From Staphylococcus xylosus (GTDB lineage Bacteria > Bacillota > Bacilli > Staphylococcales > Staphylococcaceae): a stretch of DNA of 64,000 bases. The notes below the pieces were generated by a model. It saw nothing but the letters and a program-made list of their open reading frames with translations, was not told the origin of the DNA and ran no database searches. Position numbers and translations under genes: made by a program. Positions 28,909-39,926 of the stretch are shown here, one piece after another. Numbering within the stretch: the first letter of the stretch is position 1; each line of letters opens with the position of its first letter. The stretch covers positions 1-64,000 of the forward strand of contig NZ_MRZO01000001.1 of assembly GCF_002732165.1 (NCBI RefSeq). Direction: 5' to 3'.

Positions 28909-31842
28909 ATGAAAATTAAATCATTAGAGATTTACGGCTACGGTAAATTTATACAAAGAAAGATTGAATTTGATGAATCATTCACTGAAATTTATGGAGA
29001 AAATGAAGCGGGTAAATCAACGGTCCAAGCATTTATTCATTCCATACTTTTCGGCTTCCCAACTAAGAAAGAAAATGAGCCACGGTTAGAGCCTCGATTA
29101 GGAAACCAATACGGCGGTAAGTTGACTTTAATTCAAGATGATGGGTCTTTAGTAGATGTTGAACGTATTAAAGGCAGTGCAACAGGTGACGTAAAAGTAT
29201 ACTTACCTAACGGAACTATTAAAGATGAAACTTGGTTAAATAAAGAACTGAATTTTATTTCTAAGCGTACATATCAAGGTATTTTTTCTTTTGATGTACT
29301 TGGGCTTCAAGATATTCATAGAAAAATGGATGAAACTCAATTACAAAATTATTTGTTACAAGCAGGCGCATTAGGTTCAACAGAATTTACAAGTATGCGC
29401 GAAATATTAAGTAATAAAAAAGAAATGTTATATAAGAAAAATGGTCGTAATCCTATCATAAATCAACAATTAGAACAGTTGAAAGAACTTGAAGGACAAA
29501 TTCGAGAAGAAGAAGCAAAGTTAACATCATATAAAAGATTAGTTGATGATAAAGATAAAGCTGAACGTAGGTTAAGTACTTTAAAGCAAAACTTAACACA
29601 ACTATCTAAAATGCATGAGCAAAAACAAAAAGAGATTGCATTACATGAACAGACTCAAGAATGGAAACAACTAGAAACCCAATTAAATATTGAACCAATA
29701 GTGTTTCCAGAACAAGGTATTGATCGTTATGAATCTGCGAAAATACAAACACAAAATTTAAAACGTGATATTGGTTTGCGTGAAGAACGATTAGCACATC
29801 TAAAAACAGAAAATGAAAAAGTAAATGTGCCCAAACAAAGTGATATAGATGCATTTAATCATTTACATCAACAAGAAAACGAAATTAAGCAAAAAGAATA
29901 TGAACTAAAATCTGTAGAAAAAGAAATAGAAGATAAAAAGCGTGAAAAATCAGGGTTAAGTTCAAATATTGGTTGGCAAGATGTGCATCATCAAGTAGAC
30001 GATTCTGAAGCAATGAAAAGTCACGTTAGCAATCAAATAAAAAACAAACAAGAACAAACTGCATATATACAACAACTGGAACGTAACATTGAAGAAAATA
30101 AAATTGATAAAGACACAAACAACGCAGAAATAGAATCATTAGAAGCAGACATTGTTCCAGAAGAAAATTTCGAGAAGAAAAAGCAATATAATAAAAGAGT
30201 ATTTGAATTACAAGAAAAAAATAATCTCTATCAAAAAATGAAAGAGGCATTTGATACTGAACAACGAGAAAATGAGAAAAAACAAAATTTATTACGTATA
30301 GCTCTAATGGTATTAGCGGTAATAGGAATTGGGTTAACAATCTTTTCGTTTGTATCAGCAAATATTATTTTCGGTATCGTATTTGCTATTTTATCTCTAG
30401 TCTTTATCACAGGTTTATTCTTTGTAAAAACAAAAGAAATTGGGCATAGCGAAACATTTTCAAAAGAGATTGATGATTTGCAACAGCAAGTGAATCATTT
30501 AGAGGACAATTATGACCTTGATTTTGATTTGGATGATCAGTATAGAGTTCGCGAACAATACCAAACTGCAATTAAAACAAAAGAAGCAATTAATAAGAAA
30601 GCAACTTATTTAGAAGACACATTAGAGCAAGCCAAACAACATTATCAAACTGCACAGAACAATATTAATGATGTTAAAGCAGACTTGTTCTTATCTAATA
30701 AAATGTCAGATGAATTAATTATTGATAGCATTAATACAATGAATAAAATTAAAGAACATGATGTTCATATTACTGAACTTCATAAAAAAGCACATGAATT
30801 ACAACAACAATTAGATGAATTCTATGCTCATGCACAAGAAATCACTAAAAACCAATTTTCATATTTTAATAAACTTTCATTGTTCCACGATATAAGACAA
30901 TGGCTAAAAGAAGAAACAAATAATTTAGATAAGTGGAATAGAAATAATGAACAAATTAAGCTACTTGAAAGTGAGGTTTCACAACTTCATAATAGACTCA
31001 ATGAAAATAGTAATGTCATTTCACAATTATTCAATTTTGTTAATGTTAACGATGAAGAGTCTTATTATCAACATCATGTTCAACATCAAAATTACCATCA
31101 ACAGATGGCACGTTTTAATGATTTATCAAAATATCTAGAAAATCAAAATTACAATTATGATTCTAGTTCTAGATTGAGTGAGAAAACTGCTGCACAATTG
31201 ACAAATGAAGATGAAGTACTTGCACGTCAAGTTGATGATTATAACGACCAATATTTAGAATTACAGTCACAAGTAAGTGACTTAAATGCTAAAATAACTG
31301 ATATGGAAACAGATAAAACTTTAGCTGATTTAAGGCATAGATTCCATATACTTAAAAATAAAGTAAATGACGAAGCTAAAGATTGGGCTAGCCTTAGTTA
31401 TCTACAAGCTTTGGTAGAAGGGCATATTAAGCAAATTAAAGATAAACGTTTGCCACAAGTGATAAACGAAGCGACTAATATCTTTTCGCATTTAACAAAT
31501 GGTCATTATGTGCAAGTAACATATGCTAATGACGATTTAATGGTAAAACAAGTAAATGGACAGATGTATGAACCAGTAGAATTAAGTCAATCTACGAAAG
31601 AAATTTTATATATTGCATTACGTTTGAGTTTGATTCAAACTTTGAAACCGTATTATCCATTCCCAATTATTATTGATGACGCTTTTGTGCATTTTGATAA
31701 ATATAGAAAAGACATCATGATGAATTATTTAAGACAAATGCCAAGCAGCTATCAAATTTTGTATTTTACATGTGTGAAAGATACGAGTGTGCCTTCAAAA
31801 CAAATTATAACTTTAAATAAAATAGAGGAAGGCGGTAAATAA
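28909..31842 (+). CDS. yhaN: SbcC/Rad50-like ATPase YhaN
   Basis: A 977-residue SMC-like protein. The N-terminal ABC lobe has Walker [10 protein letters not shown] (about residue 32). Residues about 170-440 and 510-850 are long coiled coils. A hydrophobic hairpin at about residues 463-508 (two membrane-like segments) interrupts them, where Rad50 would have a zinc hook; this is typical of YhaN. The C-terminal lobe has [18 protein letters not shown] (signature) and [12 protein letters not shown] (Walker B). It is translationally coupled to yhaO and overlaps yhaM by 1 base. Confidence 0.92.
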   Translation: MKIKSLEIYGYGKFIQRKIEFDESFTEIYGENEAGKSTVQAFIHSILFGFPTKKENEPRLEPRLGNQYGGKLTLIQDDGSLVDVERIKGSATGDVKVYLPNGTIKDETWLNKELNFISKRTYQGIFSFDVLGLQDIHRKMDETQLQNYLLQAGALGSTEFTSMREILSNKKEMLYKKNGRNPIINQQLEQLKELEGQIREEEAKLTSYKRLVDDKDKAERRLSTLKQNLTQLSKMHEQKQKEIALHEQTQEWKQLETQLNIEPIVFPEQGIDRYESAKIQTQNLKRDIGLREERLAHLKTENEKVNVPKQSDIDAFNHLHQQENEIKQKEYELKSVEKEIEDKKREKSGLSSNIGWQDVHHQVDDSEAMKSHVSNQIKNKQEQTAYIQQLERNIEENKIDKDTNNAEIESLEADIVPEENFEKKKQYNKRVFELQEKNNLYQKMKEAFDTEQRENEKKQNLLRIALMVLAVIGIGLTIFSFVSANIIFGIVFAILSLVFITGLFFVKTKEIGHSETFSKEIDDLQQQVNHLEDNYDLDFDLDDQYRVREQYQTAIKTKEAINKKATYLEDTLEQAKQHYQTAQNNINDVKADLFLSNKMSDELIIDSINTMNKIKEHDVHITELHKKAHELQQQLDEFYAHAQEITKNQFSYFNKLSLFHDIRQWLKEETNNLDKWNRNNEQIKLLESEVSQLHNRLNENSNVISQLFNFVNVNDEESYYQHHVQHQNYHQQMARFNDLSKYLENQNYNYDSSSRLSEKTAAQLTNEDEVLARQVDDYNDQYLELQSQVSDLNAKITDMETDKTLADLRHRFHILKNKVNDEAKDWASLSYLQALVEGHIKQIKDKRLPQVINEATNIFSHLTNGHYVQVTYANDDLMVKQVNGQMYEPVELSQSTKEILYIALRLSLIQTLKPYYPFPIIIDDAFVHFDKYRKDIMMNYLRQMPSSYQILYFTCVKDTSVPSKQIITLNKIEEGGK

Positions 31843-32783
31843 TGAGAAATGTTGAAAATTTAAATCCTGGAGATTCAGTGGATCATTTTTTCTTGATTCA
31901 TAAAGCTACACAAGGTGTAACTGCTCAAGGTAAAGACTATATGACGCTTCATCTACAAGACAAAAGTGGAGATCTTGAAGCGAAACTTTGGACTGTAAGT
32001 AAAGAGGATATGAAAGTATTAGAGCCTGAAAAGATTGTACACGTTACAGGCGATATTATAAATTATCGTGGCCGTAAGCAAATGAAAATTAATAAAATAA
32101 AATTGGCTACACCAGAAGATAATATGAAAACACAAGATTTTGTAGACGGTGCACCTATGACACCTGATGAAATTCAAGAAGAGATTTCACATTATATGTT
32201 AGAAATTGAAAATGCGACATTACAACGCATTACACGTCATTTAATACGTAAACATCAAGAAGCATTCTTTACATTTCCGGCTGCAAGTACACACCATCAC
32301 AACTTCTCAAGTGGTTTAAGTTACCATGTGTTAACAATGTTGCAAGTAGCTAAATCAATATGTGATATTTATCCATTATTGAATCGCAGTTTATTATATA
32401 GTGCTATTATTTTACATGATTTAGGTAAAGTCAGAGAATTAAGTGGACCAGTGGCTACGTCTTATACAGTTGAAGGAAACTTATTAGGTCATATATCGAT
32501 TGCAAGTGATGAAGTTGCTGAAGCTGCTAGAGAATTAAACATTGATGGTGAAGAAGTATTATTATTACGCCATATGATTTTAGCACATCACGGTAAAATG
32601 GAATTTGGATCACCTAAATTACCACACATGAAAGAGGCTGAAATATTGTTCTTTATTGATAACATAGATGCGAAAATGAACATGTTTGAAAAAGCATTTA
32701 AGAAAACAAATAAAGGACAATTTACGGAACGTATCTTTGGATTAGATGGTAGACAATTTTACAATCCAACATCATTAGATTAA
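31842..32783 (+). CDS. yhaM: 3'-5' exoribonuclease YhaM
   Basis: A 313-residue nuclease that trims RNA and single-stranded DNA ends; the S. aureus orthologue was first called Cbf1. The N-terminal OB fold (residues about 15-95) contains [14 protein letters not shown]. The HD domain (about 160-290) has [32 protein letters not shown] with the metal-binding His-Asp, and [16 protein letters not shown]. It is the last gene of the yhaO-yhaN-yhaM operon, and ATG overlaps the yhaN stop. Confidence 0.95.
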   Translation: MRNVENLNPGDSVDHFFLIHKATQGVTAQGKDYMTLHLQDKSGDLEAKLWTVSKEDMKVLEPEKIVHVTGDIINYRGRKQMKINKIKLATPEDNMKTQDFVDGAPMTPDEIQEEISHYMLEIENATLQRITRHLIRKHQEAFFTFPAASTHHHNFSSGLSYHVLTMLQVAKSICDIYPLLNRSLLYSAIILHDLGKVRELSGPVATSYTVEGNLLGHISIASDEVAEAARELNIDGEEVLLLRHMILAHHGKMEFGSPKLPHMKEAEILFFIDNIDAKMNMFEKAFKKTNKGQFTERIFGLDGRQFYNPTSLD

Positions 32784-32858
32784 TAGTTAAGGCTATTTGA
32801 TTAAGCTAGAAAATTTTCTTGAAATAGCTTGATGAAAGAGGTTTTTAAATTAAATATT

Positions 32859-32915
32859 GAGAGTAGGGCTGCAATTACTTTTAAAAAGATTGCATCGTCC
32901 TACTCTCATTTTTAT
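32859..32915 (+). terminator. Terminator of yhaONM operon
   Basis: TGAGAGTAGG and GCAAT arms pair with ATTGC and CCTACTCTCA; the tail is TTTTTAT. Confidence 0.88.
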
Positions 32916-32940
32916 AACTTACTTTTCTTTATAGTATAAA

Positions 32941-32973
32941 AAAGAGGTTAGGAAAATTCCTAACCTCTTTTTT
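32941..32973 (-). terminator. Terminator of prsA
   Basis: AAAGAGGTTAGGAA-aa-TTCCTAACCTCTTT hairpin, symmetrical and T/A-flanked, so it may work in both directions. Confidence 0.88.
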
Positions 32974-32980
32974 GAATTTA

Positions 32981-33973
32981 TTATTGTCCTGTAGACATGC
33001 CAGCGCCACTTTGTTGCATCATTTGTTGTTGTTGTTGCTGCTGTTGTTGTTGTTTAATTTTTTCAGGATCTAATATTGAGTCTTCGATTGCTTTTTTGAT
33101 ATCTCTATCTTTGTAATCTACTTTATATTCATCCAATAGCTCTTTATATGCATCTGTTAGTAATTTAGGTTCTTTTTGAACTTTAGATTGAATTAATTGT
33201 GATTTAAGTTTGCCTTTTTCTTTATCAAAATCATCTTGTTTATCTGCTTTAATGATGTGATAACCATAATCAGTTTTGACTACGTCAGAGATGCTACCTT
33301 CTTTAAGCTTGAAGAGTGCTTTTTCAAATTTATCTTCCATTTGACCTTTGATAACGTAACCTAAGCTACCATCTTTTTTAGCTGAAGATTTATCCATTGA
33401 TTCTTTTTTAGCAATTTCGCCAAATTTATCTGGATCTTTTTCAACTTGTTTTTGGATTTTTTCTGCTTTAGCTTTAGCATCTTTATCTGATAAACCTTCT
33501 TTATCATCTTTGTTTTCTTTAACTTTAATTAAGATGTGAGAGCCTTTTTTAGTATCTTCTTTAATCTCTTTATCTGAGATATCTACTTTGTCATTAAGCA
33601 ATTCTTTTTGATAAGCTTGTAATTTTTTCTGCTCTTTGTAATCGCCTAGAGACATTTTTTGTTGTTTTAACATGCTTTCAAATTGGTCTTTACCACCATA
33701 TTGTTTTTGCTCTTTTTCAACTTCCTTATCAATATCTTTAGTGTTAACTTCATCTTTATATTTATCAGCCAGTAGTTTGTTTAATAAAATAGAGAAAGAA
33801 CTGTTAGCAATTTGTTCATCGCCAATTTTATTCATAACATCTTCTACTTTAACGTCACCAGCTTTGGAAGAAATGATTGTATCTTCTTTTGAGTCTGTTG
33901 CACTGTTACCACACGCACCTAATAATAAAGCACTTGCTGTAACAGGAAGTATAACTTTTTTCAATGTTTTCAT
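32981..33973 (-). CDS. prsA: Foldase lipoprotein PrsA
   Basis: A 330-residue extracytoplasmic peptidyl-prolyl isomerase that helps fold secreted proteins such as penicillin-binding proteins. Residues 1-20 are a lipoprotein signal with lipobox LLGAC (Cys21). The parvulin domain spans about residues 145-240 ([36 protein letters not shown]). The C-terminus ends with ten consecutive glutamines followed by a Gln/Met-rich tail, an unusual low-complexity end coded by mixed CAA/CAG. GGAGTTCC... upstream (AAAGGAG) sets the ATG. VraSR control is known in S. aureus but no site is identified here. Confidence 0.94.
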   Translation of the reverse strand: MKTLKKVILPVTASALLLGACGNSATDSKEDTIISSKAGDVKVEDVMNKIGDEQIANSSFSILLNKLLADKYKDEVNTKDIDKEVEKEQKQYGGKDQFESMLKQQKMSLGDYKEQKKLQAYQKELLNDKVDISDKEIKEDTKKGSHILIKVKENKDDKEGLSDKDAKAKAEKIQKQVEKDPDKFGEIAKKESMDKSSAKKDGSLGYVIKGQMEDKFEKALFKLKEGSISDVVKTDYGYHIIKADKQDDFDKEKGKLKSQLIQSKVQKEPKLLTDAYKELLDEYKVDYKDRDIKKAIEDSILDPEKIKQQQQQQQQQQMMQQSGAGMSTGQ

Positions 33974-34081
33974 GGTTGGAACTCCTTTTGTAAGAATAAC
34001 AACGTAAATATAACATATTATTGTTTAATCACCAATTAGAAACACAATTTCTAAGACTATAGTATTAGTTTGCTTATAAAA

Positions 34082-34125
34082 AACAACAAAATCGAATTCT
34101 AAAAATAAGATTTTGTTGCTTTATT
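34082..34125 (-). terminator. Terminator of DUF3267 gene
   Basis: AACAACAAAATC pairs with GATTTTGTTG; on the minus strand the tail is TTTTTTAT, about 70 bp beyond the stop at 34195. Confidence 0.8.
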
Positions 34126-34194
34126 AAAATAATTTAAATTATAAAAACTTATTGAAAACAGCTTTTGAAACATTAGTATTATTTAAAATTTTAG

Positions 34195-34758
34195 TTATAT
34201 ATGACGTTCATGTTTTGACTCAACTTTATTTAATATATTAATGCCTGTTTGATGTTCTTCAATGTAAGTGCCTTCGTTTGAAAATATAATAATCTTTAAG
34301 TATAGAAAATCCATTACTGAATAGCCCATGTTTAATGCAATAAGAAACATTAGATAATGTCCATACTGCGGGAATAAAGTGCTTAAATAAGCGCAAACTG
34401 TAGTGATTATAATAACTGGTGTCATCAAATCAAAACAAAAATAATACTTATTTACAGGCGTGTTCACGTACGTGTTATAAAAAGGAATGTTTTTTTGCTT
34501 TAATAACTTATACTTTTTAAATGATTTATAGTACGGAAACAAAAAGAATAAATGAATTGCTTTATGAATAGGGTATAAAACTAATACGAGTAACAAGAAA
34601 ATTAAAAAATATTTATCTGTTAACTTTGTATTTGAAAAGAAGTATAAAATTTCATAAGCAATGAGAAATGTAATGATTGTTGTGACTAAACTAAGAAAAG
34701 CAATCCTAGGTAAACCAAAACGAGCATTAATATCTATTTGCCGTGTACAAAGATACAT
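34195..34758 (-). CDS. DUF3267-like membrane protein
   Basis: A 187-residue protein with about four membrane spans (residues 20-41, 50-75, 110-130, 135-155). Its position beside prsA and its topology resemble the DUF3267 'putative zincin peptidase' family. The usual zinc-binding HExxH appears here as HKAIH (residues 65-69), with Lys in place of the catalytic Glu, so protease activity is doubtful. The start has only a weak GGAGTATG-like site upstream. Family assignment is moderate. Confidence 0.6.
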   Translation of the reverse strand: MYLCTRQIDINARFGLPRIAFLSLVTTIITFLIAYEILYFFSNTKLTDKYFLIFLLLVLVLYPIHKAIHLFFLFPYYKSFKKYKLLKQKNIPFYNTYVNTPVNKYYFCFDLMTPVIIITTVCAYLSTLFPQYGHYLMFLIALNMGYSVMDFLYLKIIIFSNEGTYIEEHQTGINILNKVESKHERHI

Positions 34759-34914
34759 TATTCGGTCATACTCCTTTATATTATAATTCGCATGCTATAT
34801 ACTTTCGTATTATCTATCTTAATAGAAAAATCGTCAAGATAAATTTGTATCTAGTATTTGCACTTAAATTTAAGTCTTATATTACGGTTTTAGCCTGAAT
34901 AGCTAATGATTAAA

Positions 34915-34956
34915 AAAGAACTGCAACTCACACCAATAAAGGGTGAGTTGCAGTTC
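34915..34956 (-). terminator. Terminator of YtxH-like gene
   Basis: GAACTGCAACTCAC pairs with GTGAGTTGCAGTTC; minus-strand tail TTTTTTA. Confidence 0.92.
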
Positions 34957-34997
34957 AGAAATATTGGCAACAGACTTTAAACCAAGCCGCGATTAAC

Positions 34998-35369
34998 TTA
35001 ATTATCTTTTTCAAACGCTTTAGTAATTTCATCTCCGCGGTTTTGGAGGTTCTCTATATGAGATTGTAGTTTTTCAATGTTAGGGTTTATATCTGATTTA
35101 AAATCACCAATCATTGTTTTAACTTCATCACCAATTGAACTACCAAATTCAGTGCCTTCAGACTTTATTTGAGCAATATAGTTAGTGATGTCGTTTATGC
35201 TTTGCTTAATTGTATTGATTTCTCTATTAAATTCAGACTCAGCGCCAACGGGTTTCTTCGCGTGTTCAATGTATTCATTAGAATGTTTTTTATCACGATT
35301 CATCAACGCTACGCCTAGACCAGTAGCAACTCCGGCACCTAGACCTAATAGTATTTGAGCTGTTTTCAT
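34998..35369 (-). CDS. YtxH-like membrane-anchored protein
   Basis: A 123-residue protein. Residues 2-21 (AQILLGLGAGVATGLGVALM) form a glycine-rich membrane anchor followed by a basic stop, as in YtxH-domain proteins. The remainder is a long amphipathic helix rich in Lys, Glu, Ile and Asn, probably coiled coil. The start is ATG at 35369, since GAGGAG lies 8 bases upstream; an earlier ATG at 35402 has no such site. Function is unknown. Confidence 0.7.
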   Translation of the reverse strand: MKTAQILLGLGAGVATGLGVALMNRDKKHSNEYIEHAKKPVGAESEFNREINTIKQSINDITNYIAQIKSEGTEFGSSIGDEVKTMIGDFKSDINPNIEKLQSHIENLQNRGDEITKAFEKDN

Positions 35370-35448
35370 AAAAATTCTCCTCATTTCTAAATAATATCTC
35401 AACGGTTAATAATTTTTATATACCCTATATGTTATAAGGTAAGCATTT

Positions 35449-35874
35449 TTAATCGAAGTGAGCAGCTATCTCTTCTGCGATTTTTGCCTTTTGTTCGTCA
35501 TCGATACTTTCTGCATGTGTTTCCCATTTATAACCAAAACCATCCACATCGTTTTCGTACCTTGGTAATAAATGGAAATGAAGATGGAAAACAGATTGAT
35601 CGGCAAATTCGCCATTATTTTGTATAATATTTAATCCGTCAGGGTTAAAAGCTGATTTTATAGCATTTGCTACTTTTGGTAAAGCAACTCCGATATGTGT
35701 CATAGTTTCACTATCAGTTTCAAAAATATTTGCAGATGCTTTTTTTGGTATTAATAATGTGTGACCTTTTGTAACTTGTGAAATGTCTAAGAATGCATAT
35801 ACGTGTTCATCTTCATATACTTTATAACTCGGAATTTCACCATCGATAATTTTACTAAAGACTGTTTCTGACAT
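35449..35874 (-). CDS. hit: HIT-family nucleotide hydrolase
   Basis: A 141-residue histidine-triad protein. The triad motif HLHFHLLP (His-x-His-x-His, about residue 97) forms the nucleotide phosphate site; the N-terminal CFS-like segment reads TVFSKIIDGEIPSYKVYED. Such proteins hydrolyse AMP-lysine or AMP-NH2-like adducts; the physiological substrate is unknown. It is divergent from ecsA with 128 bp between starts, as in Bacillus and S. aureus. ATG follows AAGGAGTG. Confidence 0.93.
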   Translation of the reverse strand: MSETVFSKIIDGEIPSYKVYEDEHVYAFLDISQVTKGHTLLIPKKASANIFETDSETMTHIGVALPKVANAIKSAFNPDGLNIIQNNGEFADQSVFHLHFHLLPRYENDVDGFGYKWETHAESIDDEQKAKIAEEIAAHFD

Positions 35875-36002
35875 AAAAGCTTCACTCCTTGTAAGATTGT
35901 TACTGCCTATTATAGCATTACTATATTATTCACGTCAGTTTTCGCAATAAATTTATACCTAAAGCTTAATTTTTGATACAATATGATTTGTGGAGGTGCC
36001 AT

Positions 36003-36740
36003 ATGACAGTAAAAGTAGAACATTTAACAGGCGGATATGGTAAACGACCTGTAATTAAAAATATAAATTTTGAACTCAATCAAGGAGAAATTGTTGGCCT
36101 TATTGGGCTAAACGGTGCAGGAAAGAGTACGACAATTAAACATATGTTAGGATTACTGACGCCAATGGAAGGTAGTCTAACTATTTCAGATATCAACATT
36201 AATCAAGATGTAGAGACTTATAGAAGGAAACTATCGTATATTCCTGAATCTCCAGTTATATATGAAGAACTAACATTACAAGAACACATTTATATGACGG
36301 CTATGGCTTACAATATTAGTAGGGAAGAAGCAATGGAACGAGCGCACCCGTTACTCAAGACTTTTAGATTAGAAGATGAGTTACATATCTTCCCAAGTCA
36401 TTTCTCTAAAGGAATGAAACAAAAAGTAATGATAATCTGTGCTTTTATAGTAGATCCTGAACTATACATTATTGATGAACCATTCTTAGGTTTAGACCCT
36501 TTAGGAATTCAATCAATGTTAGATTTAATGGTTGAGAAAAAGAATGAAAATCGAACAGTTTTAATGAGTACACACATTTTAGCAACTGCAGAAAGGTATT
36601 GCGATCGATTTTTAATCATGGATGAAGGTGAAATTGTAGCTTTCGGTAATTTAGAAGAACTTCGTGAGCAGACAGGCTTAGAAGGTAAAACACTAGATGA
36701 GATTTACATCCATGTAACACAAGGTGGCAATAATTCATGA
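36003..36740 (+). CDS. ecsA: ABC transporter ATP-binding protein EcsA
   Basis: A 245-residue ATPase with Walker A GLNGAGKST (about residue 36), signature FSKGMKQKVMI (about 137), Walker B LYIIDEPFLGLDP (about 155) and switch His in STHIL. In B. subtilis EcsAB is needed for regulated intramembrane proteolysis and normal secretion. The start is ATG at 36003 after GGAGGTGCC; the longer frame beginning at 35973 lacks a site. The ecsB start overlaps the stop by 4 bases. Confidence 0.93.
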   Translation: MTVKVEHLTGGYGKRPVIKNINFELNQGEIVGLIGLNGAGKSTTIKHMLGLLTPMEGSLTISDININQDVETYRRKLSYIPESPVIYEELTLQEHIYMTAMAYNISREEAMERAHPLLKTFRLEDELHIFPSHFSKGMKQKVMIICAFIVDPELYIIDEPFLGLDPLGIQSMLDLMVEKKNENRTVLMSTHILATAERYCDRFLIMDEGEIVAFGNLEELREQTGLEGKTLDEIYIHVTQGGNNS

Positions 36741-37960
36741 CACAGAATGCTAAGCAATTATTTTTTAGTAGAAAAAAGGAAATCAGTAAAGAAAAGCAAT
36801 ATTATAATAAATTTATTTTCAATGGCCATTTTTCTGTATTTCTTGTTATTTTATTAGGTGCATTTATATTAGGATATGGTGATTGGTTAAAGTCTATACC
36901 ACAGCATATTAATTATGCTTTGATTACAAGTGTTATTGTGGCAATTACCTCTATGTTTCCATTAAGGACTTTACTGAAAGATGCAGACAGGTTATTTTTA
37001 TTGCCTTTCGAAAAAAATATGGAAACATACATGACACAATCGCTTGTTTATAGTTATTTTTCGCGAATAGGACTTCAACTTTTAATTTTAATCGTGCTAT
37101 TTCCATTGTTTTTCGTAATAAATAACCGATCATTTGGATTTTATATACTGTTTGCTGTGTTAATGCTAGTTATGCCTTATTTAGGATTATTAGTGAAATG
37201 GCAATGGTACAAGTATAAATTAGAAAGTTGGTCTCTCCATCTTGTATTGTTTATCGTTTACGCTTCGGGGTACTATGTTGCGTTAGATGCAAAGCATTTA
37301 TCTAGTTTAACCTCTATATTCGTATTAATTGGATTAGCCATTTTGCTTAAACACCAAAATAAAAATCAATTATTTCCTTGGGAAAGAATGATTAAGTCAG
37401 AACAACAACATCATATGAATTATTATAAATTTGTGAATATGTTTACCGACGTTAAACACTTAAAGGAAACGGCAGTACGTAGAAGTTATCTTGATCCATT
37501 GTTAATCACTCCGAAAAACAAGAAATTTAATGAAAACTATATGTATCTTTATTTATTTATTAGAAGTTTTGCAAGAGGTAAAGATGCGTTTAACATAATA
37601 TTAAGATTAGTTGTATTAGCGATGATTTTAATGTTTTGGTTAGATCAACCATTGGTTACTCTAATTATAGGTAGTCTTTTTATGTATATAATTTTATTAC
37701 AAATGGCTCAGTTTTATACACAGCAAGCTTATGGCTTGTGGCCACAAGTTTGGCCGAGCCCAGATACTAAAGTAATAAAAGGCTATGAACAATTTCTATA
37801 TAGACTCATGTTTATTGTTGGTGTATTGTTTGTAATCGTTTATGCAATCACATTACCGATGTATAGCTATTATGGTTTGTTATTCTTTTTAGTAGGGTGG
37901 TTAACCATCAGAAACGTTGTCAAAAAACTCAAATATCAAGAATCATTACTAAAAGATTAA
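36737..37960 (+). CDS. ecsB: ABC transporter permease EcsB
   Basis: A 407-residue membrane protein with about eight to ten hydrophobic spans, a basic N-terminus (KQLFFSRKKEISKEK) and a long cytoplasmic loop at about 215-280. It is the membrane partner of EcsA, overlapping its gene by 4 bases. The family is distinct from ABC-2 and has no binding protein. In staphylococci EcsAB has been linked to secretion and peptide export. A bidirectional terminator separates it from traP. Confidence 0.92.
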   Translation: MTQNAKQLFFSRKKEISKEKQYYNKFIFNGHFSVFLVILLGAFILGYGDWLKSIPQHINYALITSVIVAITSMFPLRTLLKDADRLFLLPFEKNMETYMTQSLVYSYFSRIGLQLLILIVLFPLFFVINNRSFGFYILFAVLMLVMPYLGLLVKWQWYKYKLESWSLHLVLFIVYASGYYVALDAKHLSSLTSIFVLIGLAILLKHQNKNQLFPWERMIKSEQQHHMNYYKFVNMFTDVKHLKETAVRRSYLDPLLITPKNKKFNENYMYLYLFIRSFARGKDAFNIILRLVVLAMILMFWLDQPLVTLIIGSLFMYIILLQMAQFYTQQAYGLWPQVWPSPDTKVIKGYEQFLYRLMFIVGVLFVIVYAITLPMYSYYGLLFFLVGWLTIRNVVKKLKYQESLLKD

Positions 37961-37961
37961 A

Positions 37962-38018
37962 AAAGTGGTCGTTACTCTATACATCATTAAATGAAATGAG
38001 CAACGACCACTTTATTTT
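37962..38018. terminator. Bidirectional terminator between ecsB and traP
   Basis: AAAGTGGTCGTT pairs with AACGACCACTTT across a 31-base loop. T-runs lie on both strands between convergent genes. Confidence 0.85.
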
Positions 38019-38039
38019 GATATGATCTTTACGAAAAAA

Positions 38040-38543
38040 TTAATTATCGTCAATTGGGAACAGATATCTTTCGAAATAACTTGAATGTTGACCACTAGAG
38101 CCAAAGAATTGACTAAGTGCAAGTTTATCAAAATTATCTTTGAAAACAGATGAAGCTTTAAAATCTTCATAAGCTGTTCTACTTTCAAAACCAAAGTAAA
38201 TCTTATAAGTTAAACCATGGTCTGGTTTTAAGAAGCGGTAGCATCTATAACCTGCAAATTGTTTGAAATCAGTAGTTAAATTTTCTAATCTTTTTTCTAG
38301 TTGATAAGCATGATCTTCTGATGTTGGCACAAAGATTACAGAATAAAAATAGTTTTCGTTTAAATCTCCTTCAGACTCAAGGATATTATAAATTAAAGGC
38401 TGTTTTAATACTGATTTTTCATCTGTTTCTTCCAAAATCACTGAAGAATCTGATGCAGAAAATTGTAATAAGTTATGGTCAGGATTATTCAATCTGATTT
38501 GATTTAAATAACCAAACGTCCCATAAGATGCAAAAATTTTCAT
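38040..38543 (-). CDS. traP: TRAP, ABM-fold signal transduction protein
   Basis: A 167-residue protein matching staphylococcal TRAP (target of RNAIII-activating protein) in length and neighbourhood between ecsB and hemE. The second half has the antibiotic-biosynthesis-monooxygenase/heme-degrader-like fold (residues about 65-155, FYSVIFVPTSEDHAYQLEKR). Its claimed role in agr quorum sensing is disputed in the literature, and a role in oxidative-stress protection has been proposed. AAGGGGG precedes ATG. It runs opposite to hemE. Confidence 0.88.
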   Translation of the reverse strand: MKIFASYGTFGYLNQIRLNNPDHNLLQFSASDSSVILEETDEKSVLKQPLIYNILESEGDLNENYFYSVIFVPTSEDHAYQLEKRLENLTTDFKQFAGYRCYRFLKPDHGLTYKIYFGFESRTAYEDFKASSVFKDNFDKLALSQFFGSSGQHSSYFERYLFPIDDN

Positions 38544-38806
38544 AAAGATTTTCCCCCTTGCTTTGTTTATGGAAGTATAGTTAACTACTATACCTTACTA
38601 TAAGATATATCTAGTTTTTCAAATAGATATAAAATAAGCTTTGATAACATTATAATTGATTTCTATCATAAAACAATAGTCAAATGATTAAATCGGGAAA
38701 AGCTAACAGTTTGTCTTTTTTATGACATTTAAGCACAATGAAATACGAGTGATAATGCAGTATGGTATTATAGATAAGAATGATTACAATGTAGGAGGAT
38801 TAAAAG

Positions 38807-39841
38807 GTGCATAATAAAAATAATACAATCCTAAATATGATTAATGGTGAAGCTGTGTCACATACGCCAGTATGGTTTATGCGACAAGCAGGGAGGTCAC
38901 AACCTGAATATAGAAAATTAAAAGAAAAGTATTCGTTATTTGAAATTACGCACCAACCAGAATTGTGTGCATATGTAACACATTTACCTGTAGATAATTA
39001 TGATACAGATGCAGCTGTACTTTATAAAGATATTATGACGCCATTACAACCGATTGGTGTAGACGTTGAAATAAAGTCAGGAATTGGTCCGGTTATTCAT
39101 AATCCGATAAAAAATATCCAAGATGTTGAGAAACTAGGTGTTATAGATCCAAAACGAGACGTGCCCTATGTTTTAGATACAATAAAATTATTAACTGAAG
39201 AAAAATTAAATGTACCTTTAATAGGCTTTACTGGTGCACCATTCACTTTAGCGAGTTATATGATTGAAGGTGGACCTTCAAAAAATTATAATTTTACAAA
39301 GGCAATGATGTATAGGGACGAAGCAACATGGTTCGCATTAATGGATCATCTTGTTGATATGTCTATCACTTATACTGCCGCTCAAGTAGAAGCGGGTGCC
39401 CAAATCATTCAAGTATTTGATTCTTGGGTGGGCGCGTTAAATGTTCAAGATTATCGTTATTATATAAAACCAGCTATGAATAAGTTGATCAGTGGTATAA
39501 AAGCAAAATATAATGTGCCAGTTATTTTATTTGGAGTTGGCGCGAGTCATTTAGCTGATGAATGGAATTCTTTACCAATCGATGTTTTAGGGTTGGATTG
39601 GCGTTTATCTATTAAAGAGGCCAATGCGATGAATATTAATAAAACGTTACAGGGTAATTTAGATCCATCTCTGTTATTAGCACCTTGGGATGTTATAGAA
39701 GAAAGATTAAAAGTGATTTTAGATCAAGGTATGGAGCATGGGAAACATATTTTTAATTTAGGTCATGGTGTTTTTCCAGAGGTGAAACCTGAAACTTTAA
39801 AACGAGTGACTACGTTTGTACATGAATACACACAAAGATAG
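38807..39841 (+). CDS. hemE: Uroporphyrinogen decarboxylase
   Basis: A 344-residue enzyme that removes four carboxyl groups from uroporphyrinogen III to give coproporphyrinogen III. The two family signatures are [16 protein letters not shown] (about residue 22) and [17 protein letters not shown] (about 142). The catalytic Asp lies in [11 protein letters not shown]. The start is GTG at 38807 with AGGAGG upstream. It is the first gene of hemE-hemH-hemY. Confidence 0.97.
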   Translation: MHNKNNTILNMINGEAVSHTPVWFMRQAGRSQPEYRKLKEKYSLFEITHQPELCAYVTHLPVDNYDTDAAVLYKDIMTPLQPIGVDVEIKSGIGPVIHNPIKNIQDVEKLGVIDPKRDVPYVLDTIKLLTEEKLNVPLIGFTGAPFTLASYMIEGGPSKNYNFTKAMMYRDEATWFALMDHLVDMSITYTAAQVEAGAQIIQVFDSWVGALNVQDYRYYIKPAMNKLISGIKAKYNVPVILFGVGASHLADEWNSLPIDVLGLDWRLSIKEANAMNINKTLQGNLDPSLLLAPWDVIEERLKVILDQGMEHGKHIFNLGHGVFPEVKPETLKRVTTFVHEYTQR

Positions 39842-39926
39842 TACGACATAAACTTTGGCTACCAAGATTCACAAATAATTATGTCATATAAATCTAAAAT
39901 TTATTATACAAGAGGATGATTTTAAA

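Noticed and set aside
29606..30361. Minus-strand frames of 82 and 111 codons inside yhaN
   Set aside because: They are antisense shadows of the coiled-coil coding sequence.
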